From positions 1-64,000 of the forward strand of contig CACISX010000001.1 of assembly GCA_902589455.1 (NCBI GenBank): DNA of 64,000 bases, read 5' to 3'. This stretch comes from an uncultured Pelagibacteraceae bacterium (GTDB taxonomy: Bacteria > Pseudomonadota > Alphaproteobacteria > Pelagibacterales > Pelagibacteraceae). Of the stretch, positions 8,821-18,029 are shown piece after piece (position 1 is the stretch's first letter; every line of letters starts with the position of its first letter). Both the position numbers and the translations under genes were made by a program. The notes under the pieces were generated by a model. It was not told where the DNA came from and did not search any database. It worked only from the letters and a program-made list of their open reading frames with translations.

Positions 8821-9381
8821 CTATATTTTTTTTACATATTCTAAATTTCTAGTATCGACTACAACTTCATCCCCAGTTTCGATAAAAGGAGGGACTTGAA
8901 TATTTAAACCATTATCAAGAGTAGCAGGTTTATAAGATGAAGAGACTGTTTGACCTTTTAGTGCAGCGTCTGTTGTATCAATTTTGCATTTAACTTGGTT
9001 AGGTAGTTCAACTGAAATAGGATTATCATTATAAAAATTTACAGACACCTCAAGATTTTCAGTTAATAGTTTTCCTTTGTCTCCAACAAGTTCTTTTTTA
9101 ATTTCTATTTGTTCAAATGTTTTAGGGTTCATAAAGAAAAAATTATTTTCATCACTGTAAAGATAATTAAAAGTTGTTTCATCTAAAGAAGCTTTTTCAA
9201 CTGTTTCGCTAGATCTAAATCTCTCATTTAATTTTGTATTTTTATTTACACTTTTCATTTCAACTTGGGCAAATGCACCACCCTTACCTGGTTTTACGTG
9301 CTGAGTTTTTAAAACTTGCCACAAATCATTTTTGTATTCTAAAAGCATTCCTACTCTAATTTCACCTGCATTAATTTTCAT
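8821..9381 (-). CDS. efp: Elongation factor P
   Basis: The 186-residue length is standard. The N-terminal KOW-like domain has MKINAGEIRVGMLLEYKND and the tip loop VKPGKGGAFAQVEMK with the lysine at residue 33 that is modified in many bacteria. The OB domains follow, ending with FIETGDEVVVDTRNLEYVKK. EF-P relieves ribosome stalling at polyproline. The ATG overlaps the end of thiE by 4 bases, so the two are translationally linked. No lysine-modifying enzyme (EpmA/EpmB) is encoded in this window. Confidence 0.97.
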   Translation of the reverse strand: MKINAGEIRVGMLLEYKNDLWQVLKTQHVKPGKGGAFAQVEMKSVNKNTKLNERFRSSETVEKASLDETTFNYLYSDENNFFFMNPKTFEQIEIKKELVGDKGKLLTENLEVSVNFYNDNPISVELPNQVKCKIDTTDAALKGQTVSSSYKPATLDNGLNIQVPPFIETGDEVVVDTRNLEYVKKI

Positions 9382-9992
9382 TTTAATCTTTCTACAGCTT
9401 CTAAAGGTTTATATTTTTTATTTTTCCAAATGTAGCCTGAAATAGCTAAAAAATCGGCATTATTCAATAATAGATTTTTGTAATTATCACAATTAATGCC
9501 ACCAATAGCTACCATTGGAATTTTAGTAAATTTTTTTACTTTATTTAAAATATTTATAGAGGCCACATATTTCGTTTTTTTTGTTTTGGATACATAAAAG
9601 GCACCAAATGCAATGTAACTTGCTTTAGCCTTAATTGCTTTTTTTGCTAAATTAATTGAATTGTGACACGTAACTCCTAAAATTTTTTTGTTAAGTATTT
9701 TTTTAGCTTTTTTTATATTCATATCTTTTTGTCCTAAATGACAACCATCAGCATCTAATTTCAAAGCAAGTAAGGGATTATCATTAATTATAAATTTAAC
9801 ATTATTTTTTTTGCAAATATCTTTGATTTTTCTACCAACCATAATTTTTTTATTTAGAGAATAATTTTTCAGTCTTAACTGAAAAAAACTAATTTTGCCG
9901 CTTTTTAGAATAATTTTAAGGTTTTTGTAAAAATTTTTAGATATTTTATTAGGTGAAATAAGATAAATAAATTTTTTTTTATTCGTTCTCAA
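9378..9992 (-). CDS. thiE: Thiamine-phosphate synthase
   Basis: This protein of the TMP-synthase/TenI family joins HMP-PP and thiazole phosphate. Motifs are FFQLRLKN (the Q-x-R-x-K site), FIINDNPLLAL, DGCHLGQKDM, GAFYVSKTKKTKY and VAIGGI. The frame stays open up to 10070, but that portion lies inside fba and resembles nothing; the first sensible start is TTG at 9992, giving 204 residues and a 14-base overlap with fba. The ATG at 10070 would add 26 unconserved residues. ThiD (29015-29827) encodes the preceding step. Confidence 0.82.
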   Translation of the reverse strand: MRTNKKKFIYLISPNKISKNFYKNLKIILKSGKISFFQLRLKNYSLNKKIMVGRKIKDICKKNNVKFIINDNPLLALKLDADGCHLGQKDMNIKKAKKILNKKILGVTCHNSINLAKKAIKAKASYIAFGAFYVSKTKKTKYVASINILNKVKKFTKIPMVAIGGINCDNYKNLLLNNADFLAISGYIWKNKKYKPLEAVERLK

Positions 9993-10989
9993 GTTCGCTC
10001 GCCCATTTTCCTTGAGCAGCCAAGGTACACATTTTAGCCCTATGATTAAAAGTTTTTTGAGTTGCTTCAATGTCTTTAATATTTTTTGACCACATTTTTA
10101 GAGCACTTTGTTGCAGGGCTCTTCCGTACGAATAAGTCATTATGAAATTTGTATTATTATTTTTATTAATTAAATTTAAATTTTCTGTAGCTTCTAATTC
10201 AGATTGACCGCCAGATAAAAAAGCAACCCCTGGGACTTCAGTAGGAACTGAGTTTTTAAGACATTCAATTGTTTTTTGTGAAATCTCTTCATTAGATATT
10301 TTATTTTTCGAATTCTTACCATTTATAATCATATTTGGTTTTAAAATAATCCCTGAAAGGTCAATTTTATGTAAAGTTAATTCTTCAAAACATTTTTTAA
10401 TAACTTCTGACGTTTTACTAAAACAAGCATCAGCAGAGTGATCTCCATCCATTAATACTTCGGGTTCTACTATTGGAACCATTCCACTTTCTTGAACAAG
10501 TGCGGAGTATCTTGCTAATGCGTGAGCATTACTGCTAATTGCTAGCTTACTTGGATATTTTTCACTTATTAAATATACTCCTCTCCATTTTGTAAATCTT
10601 GCTCCAAGTTCATAATATTTTTTTAATCTATCTCTAAGACCATCCAGTCCCTCAGTAATTTTTTCTTCAGAGGAATTTGCTAGTTCTTTTGCACCCGTAT
10701 CTACTTTGATTCCTGGTAAAGCCCCCGAAATAGATATTAAATCAGGAATCGATTTTCCAGAACTTGTCATTTGATTTATTGTTTCATCGTAAAGAATGAC
10801 ACCACCAATGCATTCTTTCATGCTTTCTGATGAAAAAAGTGTCTCTCTGAATAGAAGTCTATTTTCTGGAGTTGAAGTAACATTTACTGCTTCAAGTCTT
10901 TTTGACATTGTTCCGTTACTTTCATCAGCTGCAAGAATACCTTTACCGTTTGAAATTATTTTCAGTGCAATTTTATTTAGTTCAGACAT
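9979..10989 (-). CDS. fba: Fructose-bisphosphate aldolase, class I
   Basis: This 336-residue class I (Schiff-base, metal-free) aldolase has the signatures GILAADESNGTMSKR near the N-terminus, GARFTKWRGVY, and GIILKPNMII with the active-site lysine, then VAFLSGGQSE. It cleaves or forms fructose 1,6-bisphosphate in the cytoplasm. It follows pgk by 1 base and precedes thiE with an overlap. Together with gap, pgk, tkt and the pyruvate,phosphate dikinase at 46.1-48.8 kb it forms the lower gluconeogenic/glycolytic segment. The class I enzyme, needing no zinc, is of the same economical character as the zinc-free ribosomal proteins. Confidence 0.96.
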   Translation of the reverse strand: MSELNKIALKIISNGKGILAADESNGTMSKRLEAVNVTSTPENRLLFRETLFSSESMKECIGGVILYDETINQMTSSGKSIPDLISISGALPGIKVDTGAKELANSSEEKITEGLDGLRDRLKKYYELGARFTKWRGVYLISEKYPSKLAISSNAHALARYSALVQESGMVPIVEPEVLMDGDHSADACFSKTSEVIKKCFEELTLHKIDLSGIILKPNMIINGKNSKNKISNEEISQKTIECLKNSVPTEVPGVAFLSGGQSELEATENLNLINKNNNTNFIMTYSYGRALQQSALKMWSKNIKDIEATQKTFNHRAKMCTLAAQGKWASELENE

Positions 10990-10990
10990 T

Positions 10991-12169
10991 TTAATTTAAA
11001 GCGGTTATACCAGGAAGTTCTTTTCCTTCAAGATATTCCAAAAAAGCTCCACCTGCAGTTGAAACAAAATTAAAATTACTAACCGCATTTAAGCTGTTTA
11101 ATAATGAGACTGTATCTCCACCACCAGCAACTGAAAAAACTTTGTTTTTTCTATTATTTTCAATTATTTTTTTTGCTATTTTAATACTACCATTAGCAAA
11201 GCTTGGATTTTCAAAATAACCTGCTGGTCCGTTCCACAATATAGTTTTGCTTTTATCAATTATATTTATAATTTTTTCTATAGTTTTTGGACCAATATCC
11301 AATATCATTTCATCAGACAAAATTTCATCCAATTCTTTTTTTTGTGAGGATCCATATAAATTTTTAGATACAATTACATCTTCTGGAAAAATTATTTTAC
11401 ATTTTTCTTTTTTTGAAAGAGAAATAATTTCCTTAATTATTAAATCACAATTTTCCTCTTTTAATGATTTTCCTATACTATTACCAAAGTATTCAATAAA
11501 ATTATTTGCCATACCTCCAACAATTATAATATTGTCAAATTTTGTTATTAAATTCTTAATAATATTAATTTTAGTCGAAATTTTAGATCCACCAATTATA
11601 CAGGTTATTGGTCTGGTAATTTTTGATGTAATTTTTGTTAGAGCATCAACTTCCAAGTCTAGTTGTAATCCTGAGAATGAGGGCATGAATTTTGGAATTT
11701 TATAAACCGAAGCATGAGCCCTATGCGAGCATGAAAAAGCGTCATTAACATACAAATCCCCTAAATTTGCTAGATGTTTTGCAAATTTATTATCATTTTT
11801 TTCTTCTTCAGAATAATATCTAATATTCTCTAAAATTAAAATTTCCTCATCAAATCTATCAAAGAAATTTTTATTTCTTATTTTATTAATATTTTCAGTA
11901 ATTAGTTTTATATTTACTTTTAGTTTTTTTTTTAAATCTTCACAAATTGGTTTCAAGGAGAGTTCTTTTATAATTTTGCCTTTTGGTCTTCCAACATGTG
12001 ATAAAATGATAATTTTAGCTTTTTGTTTCGTTAAAAAATTTAAAGTAGGTAGAATTTTATCAATCCTTGTTGTGTCAGTTATTTTACCTTCTTCCAGTGG
12101 TACATTTAAGTCCAGCCTTAATAATATTTTTTTATTATCAAGATTTTTTTCGTTGCTAATACTTCTCAT
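10991..12169 (-). CDS. pgk: Phosphoglycerate kinase
   Basis: This 392-residue protein is full length. It has LRLDLNVPLEEGKI, SHVGRPKG, NDAFSCSHRAHAS, GGSKISTKI, and the nucleotide-binding GGGDTVSLL near the end. It interconverts 1,3-bisphosphoglycerate and 3-phosphoglycerate. The ATG overlaps the gap stop by one base, so the genes are tightly coupled in the order tkt-gap-pgk-fba. Confidence 0.97.
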   Translation of the reverse strand: MRSISNEKNLDNKKILLRLDLNVPLEEGKITDTTRIDKILPTLNFLTKQKAKIIILSHVGRPKGKIIKELSLKPICEDLKKKLKVNIKLITENINKIRNKNFFDRFDEEILILENIRYYSEEEKNDNKFAKHLANLGDLYVNDAFSCSHRAHASVYKIPKFMPSFSGLQLDLEVDALTKITSKITRPITCIIGGSKISTKINIIKNLITKFDNIIIVGGMANNFIEYFGNSIGKSLKEENCDLIIKEIISLSKKEKCKIIFPEDVIVSKNLYGSSQKKELDEILSDEMILDIGPKTIEKIINIIDKSKTILWNGPAGYFENPSFANGSIKIAKKIIENNRKNKVFSVAGGGDTVSLLNSLNAVSNFNFVSTAGGAFLEYLEGKELPGITALN

Positions 12170-13176
12170 TAAGAGATTTTGTGTAAACTTTCAGCTATAT
12201 CACACATTCTGTTAGAAAAACCCCATTCATTATCATACCAAGCTGATATTTTACCCATTTTACTTCCAACTACATTTGTCAATGAAGCATCAACAATTGC
12301 AGAAGCTGGATGATGATTGAAATCTATAGAGACCAATTTTTCATAAGTAACTTCTAAAACATTTTTTAGTTTATTTTTTGAAGCCACTTCAAACGCCTTA
12401 TTAATTTTTTCTATATCAATTTCTTTTTTTGTACAGAATACTAGCTCAACAAGTGAAACATTGGGGGTAGGCACTCTCATTGCCACTCCTTCTAATTTAC
12501 CTTTTAAGCTTGGAATTATTTCACCTATTGCTTTCGATGCGCCTGTTGATGTGGGAACAATTGATTGACTTGCAGATCTTGCTCTTCTTGGGTCTTTGTG
12601 AGAATTATCTAAAATTCTTTGATCGCTAGTAAATGCATGAATTGTAGTCATAAAACCTTTTTCAATTTCAAAATTTTCATTAAGAACACTAGCAACTGGT
12701 GCTAAACAATTAGTGGTACATGATGCAGCTGATATTATTTTGTCTTCTTTGGCAATTGTATTTTCATTAACCCCAAAGACGATTGTTTTATCTGCATTTT
12801 TACATGGAGCGGAAACAATCACTTTTTTTGCACCATTTTCTATATGTTTAAGGAGTTTTTCTTTTGAATTAAATTTTCCAGTACATTCAAAAACATAATC
12901 AACATCATATTTTTTCCAATTAATCTCTTCAATTTTAGTTTCTTGAGAAAAGGTTATTTTATTTTTATTAATTATTAAATGATTTTGATCAAAATCTAGA
13001 TCAGCATTTAATTTTCCATGTATAGAATCGTGTTTGATTAATTTACAAGTAGTTTCTGAATTTGACCTATTGTTTATATGATTAATTCTTAAATCTTCAT
13101 TTTTACTTTCAACAATTGATCTCACTACCATTCGACCAATTCTACCCATTCCATTTATTCCAACTTTAATTGTCAT
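12169..13176 (-). CDS. gap: Glyceraldehyde-3-phosphate dehydrogenase
   Basis: This 335-residue protein has the Rossmann start KVGINGMGRIGRM and the active-site SAASCTTNCLAP with catalytic Cys at residue 153, followed by TIHAFTSDQ and, near the end, SAWYDNEWGFSNRM. It is the phosphorylating type. Residues 32-39 hold an Asn/Arg-rich segment (HINNRSNS) where NAD-specific enzymes usually have an Asp, so dual or NADP preference is possible; I cannot settle this by eye. It is followed directly by pgk. Confidence 0.96.
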   Translation of the reverse strand: MTIKVGINGMGRIGRMVVRSIVESKNEDLRINHINNRSNSETTCKLIKHDSIHGKLNADLDFDQNHLIINKNKITFSQETKIEEINWKKYDVDYVFECTGKFNSKEKLLKHIENGAKKVIVSAPCKNADKTIVFGVNENTIAKEDKIISAASCTTNCLAPVASVLNENFEIEKGFMTTIHAFTSDQRILDNSHKDPRRARSASQSIVPTSTGASKAIGEIIPSLKGKLEGVAMRVPTPNVSLVELVFCTKKEIDIEKINKAFEVASKNKLKNVLEVTYEKLVSIDFNHHPASAIVDASLTNVVGSKMGKISAWYDNEWGFSNRMCDIAESLHKIS

Positions 13177-13178
13177 TT

Positions 13179-15137
13179 TTAATTTTTCATAAATTTTTTT
13201 GTCTTATTTGCAATATTTGAACTCTCTAATCCAAAATGTTTATAAATATCTTTATAAGGTGCACTTTTACCAAATCCATTAATTCCAAAAGTTAGACCGT
13301 TACTATCAATATACTTTTTCCAACAATTAGTTGATCCTGCTTCAATTGATATTTTAAATTTTGTTTCTTTTAAAATTTTCTTTTTATAAGTTTCTGATTG
13401 TAAGTCGAAAAGTTCCATGCAAGGCATTGATATTACTTTAGAGTATATTTTATCTTTGGCTAATTTATGACTTGTTTCAATAGCTAGATTAACCTCAGAT
13501 CCACTTGCTAGTATTGTTAGATGGATTTTTTTATTAGTTCGTAAAACCTCGTAAGCTCCTGATGAACATTTGTTTATTTTAGAAAATGTTTTTCTTATTG
13601 GATTTAAGTTTTGTCTTGTTAAAGATAAAATAGTAGGCGTTTTTGTAGTTTTTAAAGCATGTTCCCAACATTCAATTGTCTCAACTCTATCTGCTGGCCT
13701 AAAAACATTTAAATTTGGTATTGCCCGTAAACCGGAAAGATGTTCTATTGGTTGATGGGTAGGGCCATCTTCTCCAAGTCCAATAGAGTCATGTGTCATT
13801 ACATAAATAACTCTTTTTTGCATTAATGCAGATAATCTAATAGAAGGTTTACAATAATCAGAAAAAATTAAAAAAGTCCCACCATATGGAATTAGATTAC
13901 TGTGAATTGCAATACCGTTCATAATTCCACTCATTGCATGCTCTCTCACTCCATAGTGAATATAGTCTCCACTAAAATCTCCAGGTTTAATTATTTTATG
14001 GTATTTTGTTTTAGTATTGTTAGATCCCGCTAAATCAGCAGAACCACCAATTAAGGTATTTTTTTGCTTTGTTAATGCACACAATGTCATTTCAGAGCAT
14101 TTTCTAGTAGCTAAACTTTTTGGTTCCTTTATTGCATTTTCTTTTTCTTTTTTAATTGCATTTTTGAAATTATTTTTAATTAGGTGTTTAAATTCTATTT
14201 TCTTTTTGTTAAATATTTTATTCCATTTTTTTTCTTTCAGCTCTCCTCTTTGACCAATTTTTCTCCATTCATTTAGAATTTTTTTTGGGATATCAAATGG
14301 TTTATTTTTCCAATTTAAGTTTTTTTTTACTAGTTTGATTTCGTCTAATCCTAGAGGACTGCCATGCGAAGATGCCTTTCCAGATTTATTTGGTGAACCA
14401 TATCCAATTTTTGTTTTGCAAGAAATAACTGATGGTTTTTTAGCATTTTGAACTTTTTTTAATGCTTTAAATATTTCTTTTTCATTATGACCATTTATCG
14501 AAATATAATTCCAACCATAGCCCTCAAATCTTTTTTTGAAATTATCTGAAACAGCTAGATTGGTTGGCCCATCAATTGAAATTGAGTTATTATCAAATAG
14601 CAATACTAAATTTTTAAGTCGTAAATGACCCGCTAAACTCATTGACTCATGACTTATTCCTTCCATCAAGCATCCGTCTCCAGCTAAAACATAAGTTTTA
14701 TGATCAATTAAATCTTTTCCCAATTTTTTTTTTAGAATTTCTTCGGCAATAGCAAAACCAACGGCGTTTGATATTCCTTGTCCGAGAGGACCGGTAGTTG
14801 TCTCAATACCAGTTTTTGGATGATATTCAGGATGACCAGCACAAATAGAATTAAGTTGTCTAAATTTCTTTATACTGTTGATTGATATACTCTTATATCC
14901 TGTCAGATATAATAAAGAGTATAATAGCATAGAACCATGACCAGCAGACAAAACAAATCTGTCCCTATTTAACCAATCTGGATTTTTAGGAGAAAATTTC
15001 AAAAAATTTCTAAAAAGTACTGTTGCAACATCTGCCATACCCATAGGCATTCCTGGGTGGCCTGAATTTGCCTTTTGAACAGCATCTATTGATAAAAATC
15101 TAATGCAATTAGCTAAATCATTATGTAGTTTGCTCAA
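13179..15137 (-). CDS. tkt: Transketolase
   Basis: This is a full-length 652-residue thiamine-diphosphate enzyme. The N-terminal domain has AVQKANSGHPGMPMGMADV, the TPP motif GDGCLMEGISHE and GHNEKEIFKALK; the middle domain has GVREHAMSGIMNGIA and HDSIGLGEDGPTHQPIEHL. It moves two-carbon units in the pentose phosphate and carbon-rearrangement pathways. It is the promoter-proximal gene of the tkt-gap-pgk-fba cluster. The 53-base gap to the divergent gene at 15191 must hold both promoters. Confidence 0.97.
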   Translation of the reverse strand: MSKLHNDLANCIRFLSIDAVQKANSGHPGMPMGMADVATVLFRNFLKFSPKNPDWLNRDRFVLSAGHGSMLLYSLLYLTGYKSISINSIKKFRQLNSICAGHPEYHPKTGIETTTGPLGQGISNAVGFAIAEEILKKKLGKDLIDHKTYVLAGDGCLMEGISHESMSLAGHLRLKNLVLLFDNNSISIDGPTNLAVSDNFKKRFEGYGWNYISINGHNEKEIFKALKKVQNAKKPSVISCKTKIGYGSPNKSGKASSHGSPLGLDEIKLVKKNLNWKNKPFDIPKKILNEWRKIGQRGELKEKKWNKIFNKKKIEFKHLIKNNFKNAIKKEKENAIKEPKSLATRKCSEMTLCALTKQKNTLIGGSADLAGSNNTKTKYHKIIKPGDFSGDYIHYGVREHAMSGIMNGIAIHSNLIPYGGTFLIFSDYCKPSIRLSALMQKRVIYVMTHDSIGLGEDGPTHQPIEHLSGLRAIPNLNVFRPADRVETIECWEHALKTTKTPTILSLTRQNLNPIRKTFSKINKCSSGAYEVLRTNKKIHLTILASGSEVNLAIETSHKLAKDKIYSKVISMPCMELFDLQSETYKKKILKETKFKISIEAGSTNCWKKYIDSNGLTFGINGFGKSAPYKDIYKHFGLESSNIANKTKKFMKN

Positions 15138-15190
15138 AATTATCCTGACTAGACTAAGAAGAATCTATTTAATAATATAAACATATATAT

Positions 15191-15514
15191 ATGAATTCTA
15201 TAAACGAAAAAGAAAAAAAATTAAATATTGCCTTAGAGGAATTGAAAAATTTAGACCTAACTAATCCTGAATTACAAAAAAATATCAAACAATTAAGTGC
15301 TAAACAAAATCAATTAGAAATTGAAAAAACCCAGATCGAGGAAAAATACAAAACATTGCTTGATGAGCATGAAAATCTTACAAAAAAACTTGAAGATTTA
15401 AAAATCAAAGAAAAATTAGAAGAAAGAAAACAAATCGAATTTTCTGAAAAAATTGATGAACTTAATCAAGAGACGGAAACTTTACTGGATGAAATAGATA
15501 AATGGCAAATGTAA
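15191..15514 (+). CDS. Coiled-coil protein encoded upstream of zapA (unknown function)
   Basis: This 107-residue protein is almost entirely heptad-like, rich in Lys, Glu, Leu and Gln from end to end, with no signal peptide or membrane helix. The gene overlaps zapA by 13 bases. Short coiled-coil genes (for example the DUF4164 family) often sit beside zapA in alphaproteobacteria. I infer, from overlap and shape only, a cytoskeletal or division-ring partner of ZapA, comparable in design to ZapB. No family motif is visible, so the function stays open. Confidence 0.75.
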   Translation: MNSINEKEKKLNIALEELKNLDLTNPELQKNIKQLSAKQNQLEIEKTQIEEKYKTLLDEHENLTKKLEDLKIKEKLEERKQIEFSEKIDELNQETETLLDEIDKWQM

Positions 15515-15948
15515 GTATAAAATTTAACAACAAAGAATTTATATTAGCTTGTGAAGATGGACAAGAAGATCATTTAGAAGAGTTATTAATTCAGATCAAT
15601 AAAAAATTTAACAGTTTAAAAAATGATTTGGGAAATTTAGGTGAAAATAAACTTCTATTAATTACAGCGGTAAAAATAATGGACGAATATTACGAAACTA
15701 AAAAGAAAGTAGATCAAAAAAAAGATGAGCTAAATGACTTGTCTAATAAATTTAAAGAACTTAAATCTTTAATTTATGATTATAGAGACAAAAAAGAATC
15801 AGAAATTGAAAAATTAAATTTAGATCATTTAAATTTCAAAAAAGAGATTGATGTCAATCAGAAGAAGTATGAAAATTTGATTGATGAGGCTGCCGATCAA
15901 ATATCAAATTTTGTTAAAAAAGCAAAATTAGAAAACTTATCAAAATAA
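15502..15948 (+). CDS. zapA: Cell division protein ZapA
   Basis: The first 75 residues match the ZapA domain: MANVSIKFNNKEFILACEDG, then HLEELLIQINKKF and LLLITAVKIMDEYYE. A longer than usual coiled coil follows (about residues 65-140). ZapA binds and bundles FtsZ at the division ring. At 148 residues it is longer than the E. coli protein (109). It overlaps the upstream coiled-coil gene and is followed after 4 bases by fthC, a neighbour pair conserved across proteobacteria; the 6S RNA gene often found between them is absent here. Confidence 0.88.
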   Translation: MANVSIKFNNKEFILACEDGQEDHLEELLIQINKKFNSLKNDLGNLGENKLLLITAVKIMDEYYETKKKVDQKKDELNDLSNKFKELKSLIYDYRDKKESEIEKLNLDHLNFKKEIDVNQKKYENLIDEAADQISNFVKKAKLENLSK

Positions 15949-15952
15949 AATT

Positions 15953-16498
15953 GTGAATAAAACCAAGTTAAGAAGTAAAATTTTTAAACTTAGAAAAAAT
16001 AATTCATTTAAGAAACTTAAACTCTATCCCGAAAGAATATTTTCATTTTTAAAAAAAAAAAAAATTAATTTTAAAAGTGTAGGAGGGTATTATCCTTGTA
16101 ATTATGAGATAGATGATTTGGAGTTATTAAATTTCTTAAGAAACAAAAAATTAAGTATTTCATTACCAATAATTGGAGAAAATAACCAAATGGATTTTTT
16201 TGAATGGAAAAATAACGATCCTTTAAAAATTAATAAATATGGAATTAATGAGCCAATTTCTGTTAAGAAAATTGATCCAGATATAATATTTGTTCCTATG
16301 TTAGCTTTTGATGCTGATTTAAATAGATTGGGCTATGGTGGAGGTTTCTATGATCGATATTTAGATAAAATTTCAAAAATTAAAAAAATTTTAAAGATTG
16401 GATTAGCTTTTTCATATCAAGAATTAAAAAAGATTCCTTCTAATAAGCATGATAAGAAACTTGATTTTATAATAACTGAGAAAACAATTATACAATGA
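15953..16498 (+). CDS. fthC: 5-formyltetrahydrofolate cyclo-ligase
   Basis: This 181-residue protein has a GTG start at 15953, four bases after the zapA stop. It has the SKIFKLRKN substrate region, YYPCNYEIDD, and the C-terminal signature LGYGGGFYDRYL. The enzyme converts 5-formyl-THF to 5,10-methenyl-THF using ATP and keeps the folate pool usable. It overlaps the next gene by 4 bases. FolP (26630-27682) is the other folate enzyme in the window. Confidence 0.92.
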   Translation: MNKTKLRSKIFKLRKNNSFKKLKLYPERIFSFLKKKKINFKSVGGYYPCNYEIDDLELLNFLRNKKLSISLPIIGENNQMDFFEWKNNDPLKINKYGINEPISVKKIDPDIIFVPMLAFDADLNRLGYGGGFYDRYLDKISKIKKILKIGLAFSYQELKKIPSNKHDKKLDFIITEKTIIQ

Positions 16499-17298
16499 AA
16501 ATTTTGTTTTTAGGAGATGTTGTGGGTAATTCTGGATGCTCGAAATTAACAAGTAATTTATTAAAAGAAATTCATGAAAAAAAAATCGATTTTGTAATTG
16601 TAAATGGTGAAAATGCTGCCGCTCAAGGAGTCGGATTAACTAAAGAAATATGTAAAGATTTCTTCAATTGTGGCGTCAATGTTATCACAACTGGTAATCA
16701 TGTTTGGGATCAAAAAGAAATAATGGAATTTATTGATAAAGAAGAAAGATTGTTAAGACCAAAAAATTTATTTGAACCTGCTCCAGGAAAAGGTTTTGGA
16801 ATTTATAATATTAAAAATGATATTAAAATTGGTGTTCTTAATTTGATGGGAAATGTTTTTATGAAAAAGTGTGAGGACGTTTTTGAAATATCACAAAAAT
16901 TTTTAAATGATAATAAGTTAAAAAAGGATTTTGATTTGCTCGTAGTTGATTTTCACGGTGAAATTACAAGTGAAAAAAATGCTATTGGACATTTTTTTGA
17001 TGGTAAGGCTACGCTCGTTGTTGGAACACATACGCATATACCAACAAATGATGCTAGAATTCTAAAAAATGGCACTGGCTATCAAACCGATGCAGGTATG
17101 TGTGGAGATTATGATTCAGTGATAGGAATGAATAAAGAAAATTCTTTGAATAGATTTTTAAAAAAGGACTCGGTAAAACATTTTCCTGCTAAAGGAGATG
17201 CTACTTTATGTGGAGTTATTGTAGATTGTGATGTAAAAACAGGATTAGCAATCAATATTAAGAGTTATGTATATGGAGATCAACTAAATAATATTTAA
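16495..17298 (+). CDS. ymdB: Metallophosphoesterase, YmdB/TIGR00282 family
   Basis: The 267 residues carry the dinuclear-metal phosphodiesterase motifs KILFLGDVVGNSG, NGENAAAQG, TTGNHVWDQ, VDFHGEITSEK and THTHIPTND. Bacillus YmdB hydrolyses cyclic nucleotides (2',3'-cAMP/cGMP) and influences RNA turnover; the function in alphaproteobacteria is not established. The gene sits between fthC (4-base overlap) and yebC (5-base gap), an order seen in other alphaproteobacteria. The enzyme class is secure and the physiological substrate is unknown. Confidence 0.9.
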   Translation: MKILFLGDVVGNSGCSKLTSNLLKEIHEKKIDFVIVNGENAAAQGVGLTKEICKDFFNCGVNVITTGNHVWDQKEIMEFIDKEERLLRPKNLFEPAPGKGFGIYNIKNDIKIGVLNLMGNVFMKKCEDVFEISQKFLNDNKLKKDFDLLVVDFHGEITSEKNAIGHFFDGKATLVVGTHTHIPTNDARILKNGTGYQTDAGMCGDYDSVIGMNKENSLNRFLKKDSVKHFPAKGDATLCGVIVDCDVKTGLAINIKSYVYGDQLNNI

Positions 17299-17303
17299 AC
17301 ATA

Positions 17304-18029
17304 ATGGCAGGACATTCGCATTGGGCAGGGATAAAACATAAAAAAGGTAAGGCCGATAAACAAAGATCAAAAATATTTTCAAAATTGTCTAAAGAGATTA
17401 CAGTTGCGGCAAAACTTGGTGACAAAGATCCAGCAATGAATCCCAGGCTAAGATCTGCAGTACAGGCTGCAAGGTCTGCAAATATGCCTAAAGATAATAT
17501 TGAAAGAGCAATTGATAAATCTTCTGCTGCAACAGGAGCAAATTTTGAAAATTTAAGGTATGAAGGATTTGGACCTGATAAGATTGCTGTTATTATTGAA
17601 ACTTTGACGGACAACAAAAATAGAACGGCATCAAATATTAGAACTATTTTCCAAAAAAATGGCGGAAGTCTAGGTACCAAAGGTTCAGCTTCTCATAATT
17701 TTCAACAATTAGGAATAATCAAAATTGATAAAAAAGAGATATCTGATGAAAAAATTTTTGAATTATCTATTGAATCAGGAGCAGACGAATGTTTATTTCA
17801 TGAAGAATATTATGAAGTTCAGTGTCAAATGAGCGAAATATACAATGTTAAAAAAAATTTAGAGAAAATAATTTCAAATTTTATTTCTACAGAAATTGAA
17901 TGGGTGCCATTAAACAGTGTAGAAGTAGATGGCGATAACAAAGATAGTGTAATTGAATTTTTGGAAAATCTTGAGGAGGATGATGACGTACAGAACGTTT
18001 ATTCAAACTTTAGTTTGGGTGGTATTTGA
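17304..18029 (+). CDS. yebC: YebC/PmpR family protein
   Basis: The 241 residues start MAGHSHWAGIKHKKGKADKQ, the unmistakable family N-terminus. RSAVQAARSANMPKDNIERA and GFGPDKIAVIIETLTDNKNR follow. The family was named as transcriptional regulators and has more recently been linked to translation of difficult proline motifs; efp is also in this window. The protein is full length. The stop overlaps the ruvC start by 4 bases. Confidence 0.96.
   Translation: MAGHSHWAGIKHKKGKADKQRSKIFSKLSKEITVAAKLGDKDPAMNPRLRSAVQAARSANMPKDNIERAIDKSSAATGANFENLRYEGFGPDKIAVIIETLTDNKNRTASNIRTIFQKNGGSLGTKGSASHNFQQLGIIKIDKKEISDEKIFELSIESGADECLFHEEYYEVQCQMSEIYNVKKNLEKIISNFISTEIEWVPLNSVEVDGDNKDSVIEFLENLEEDDDVQNVYSNFSLGGI

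Noticed and set aside
9993..10070. Upstream ATG start for thiE
   Set aside because: The added 26 residues lie wholly inside fba and show no family similarity; TTG 9992 gives the normal length.
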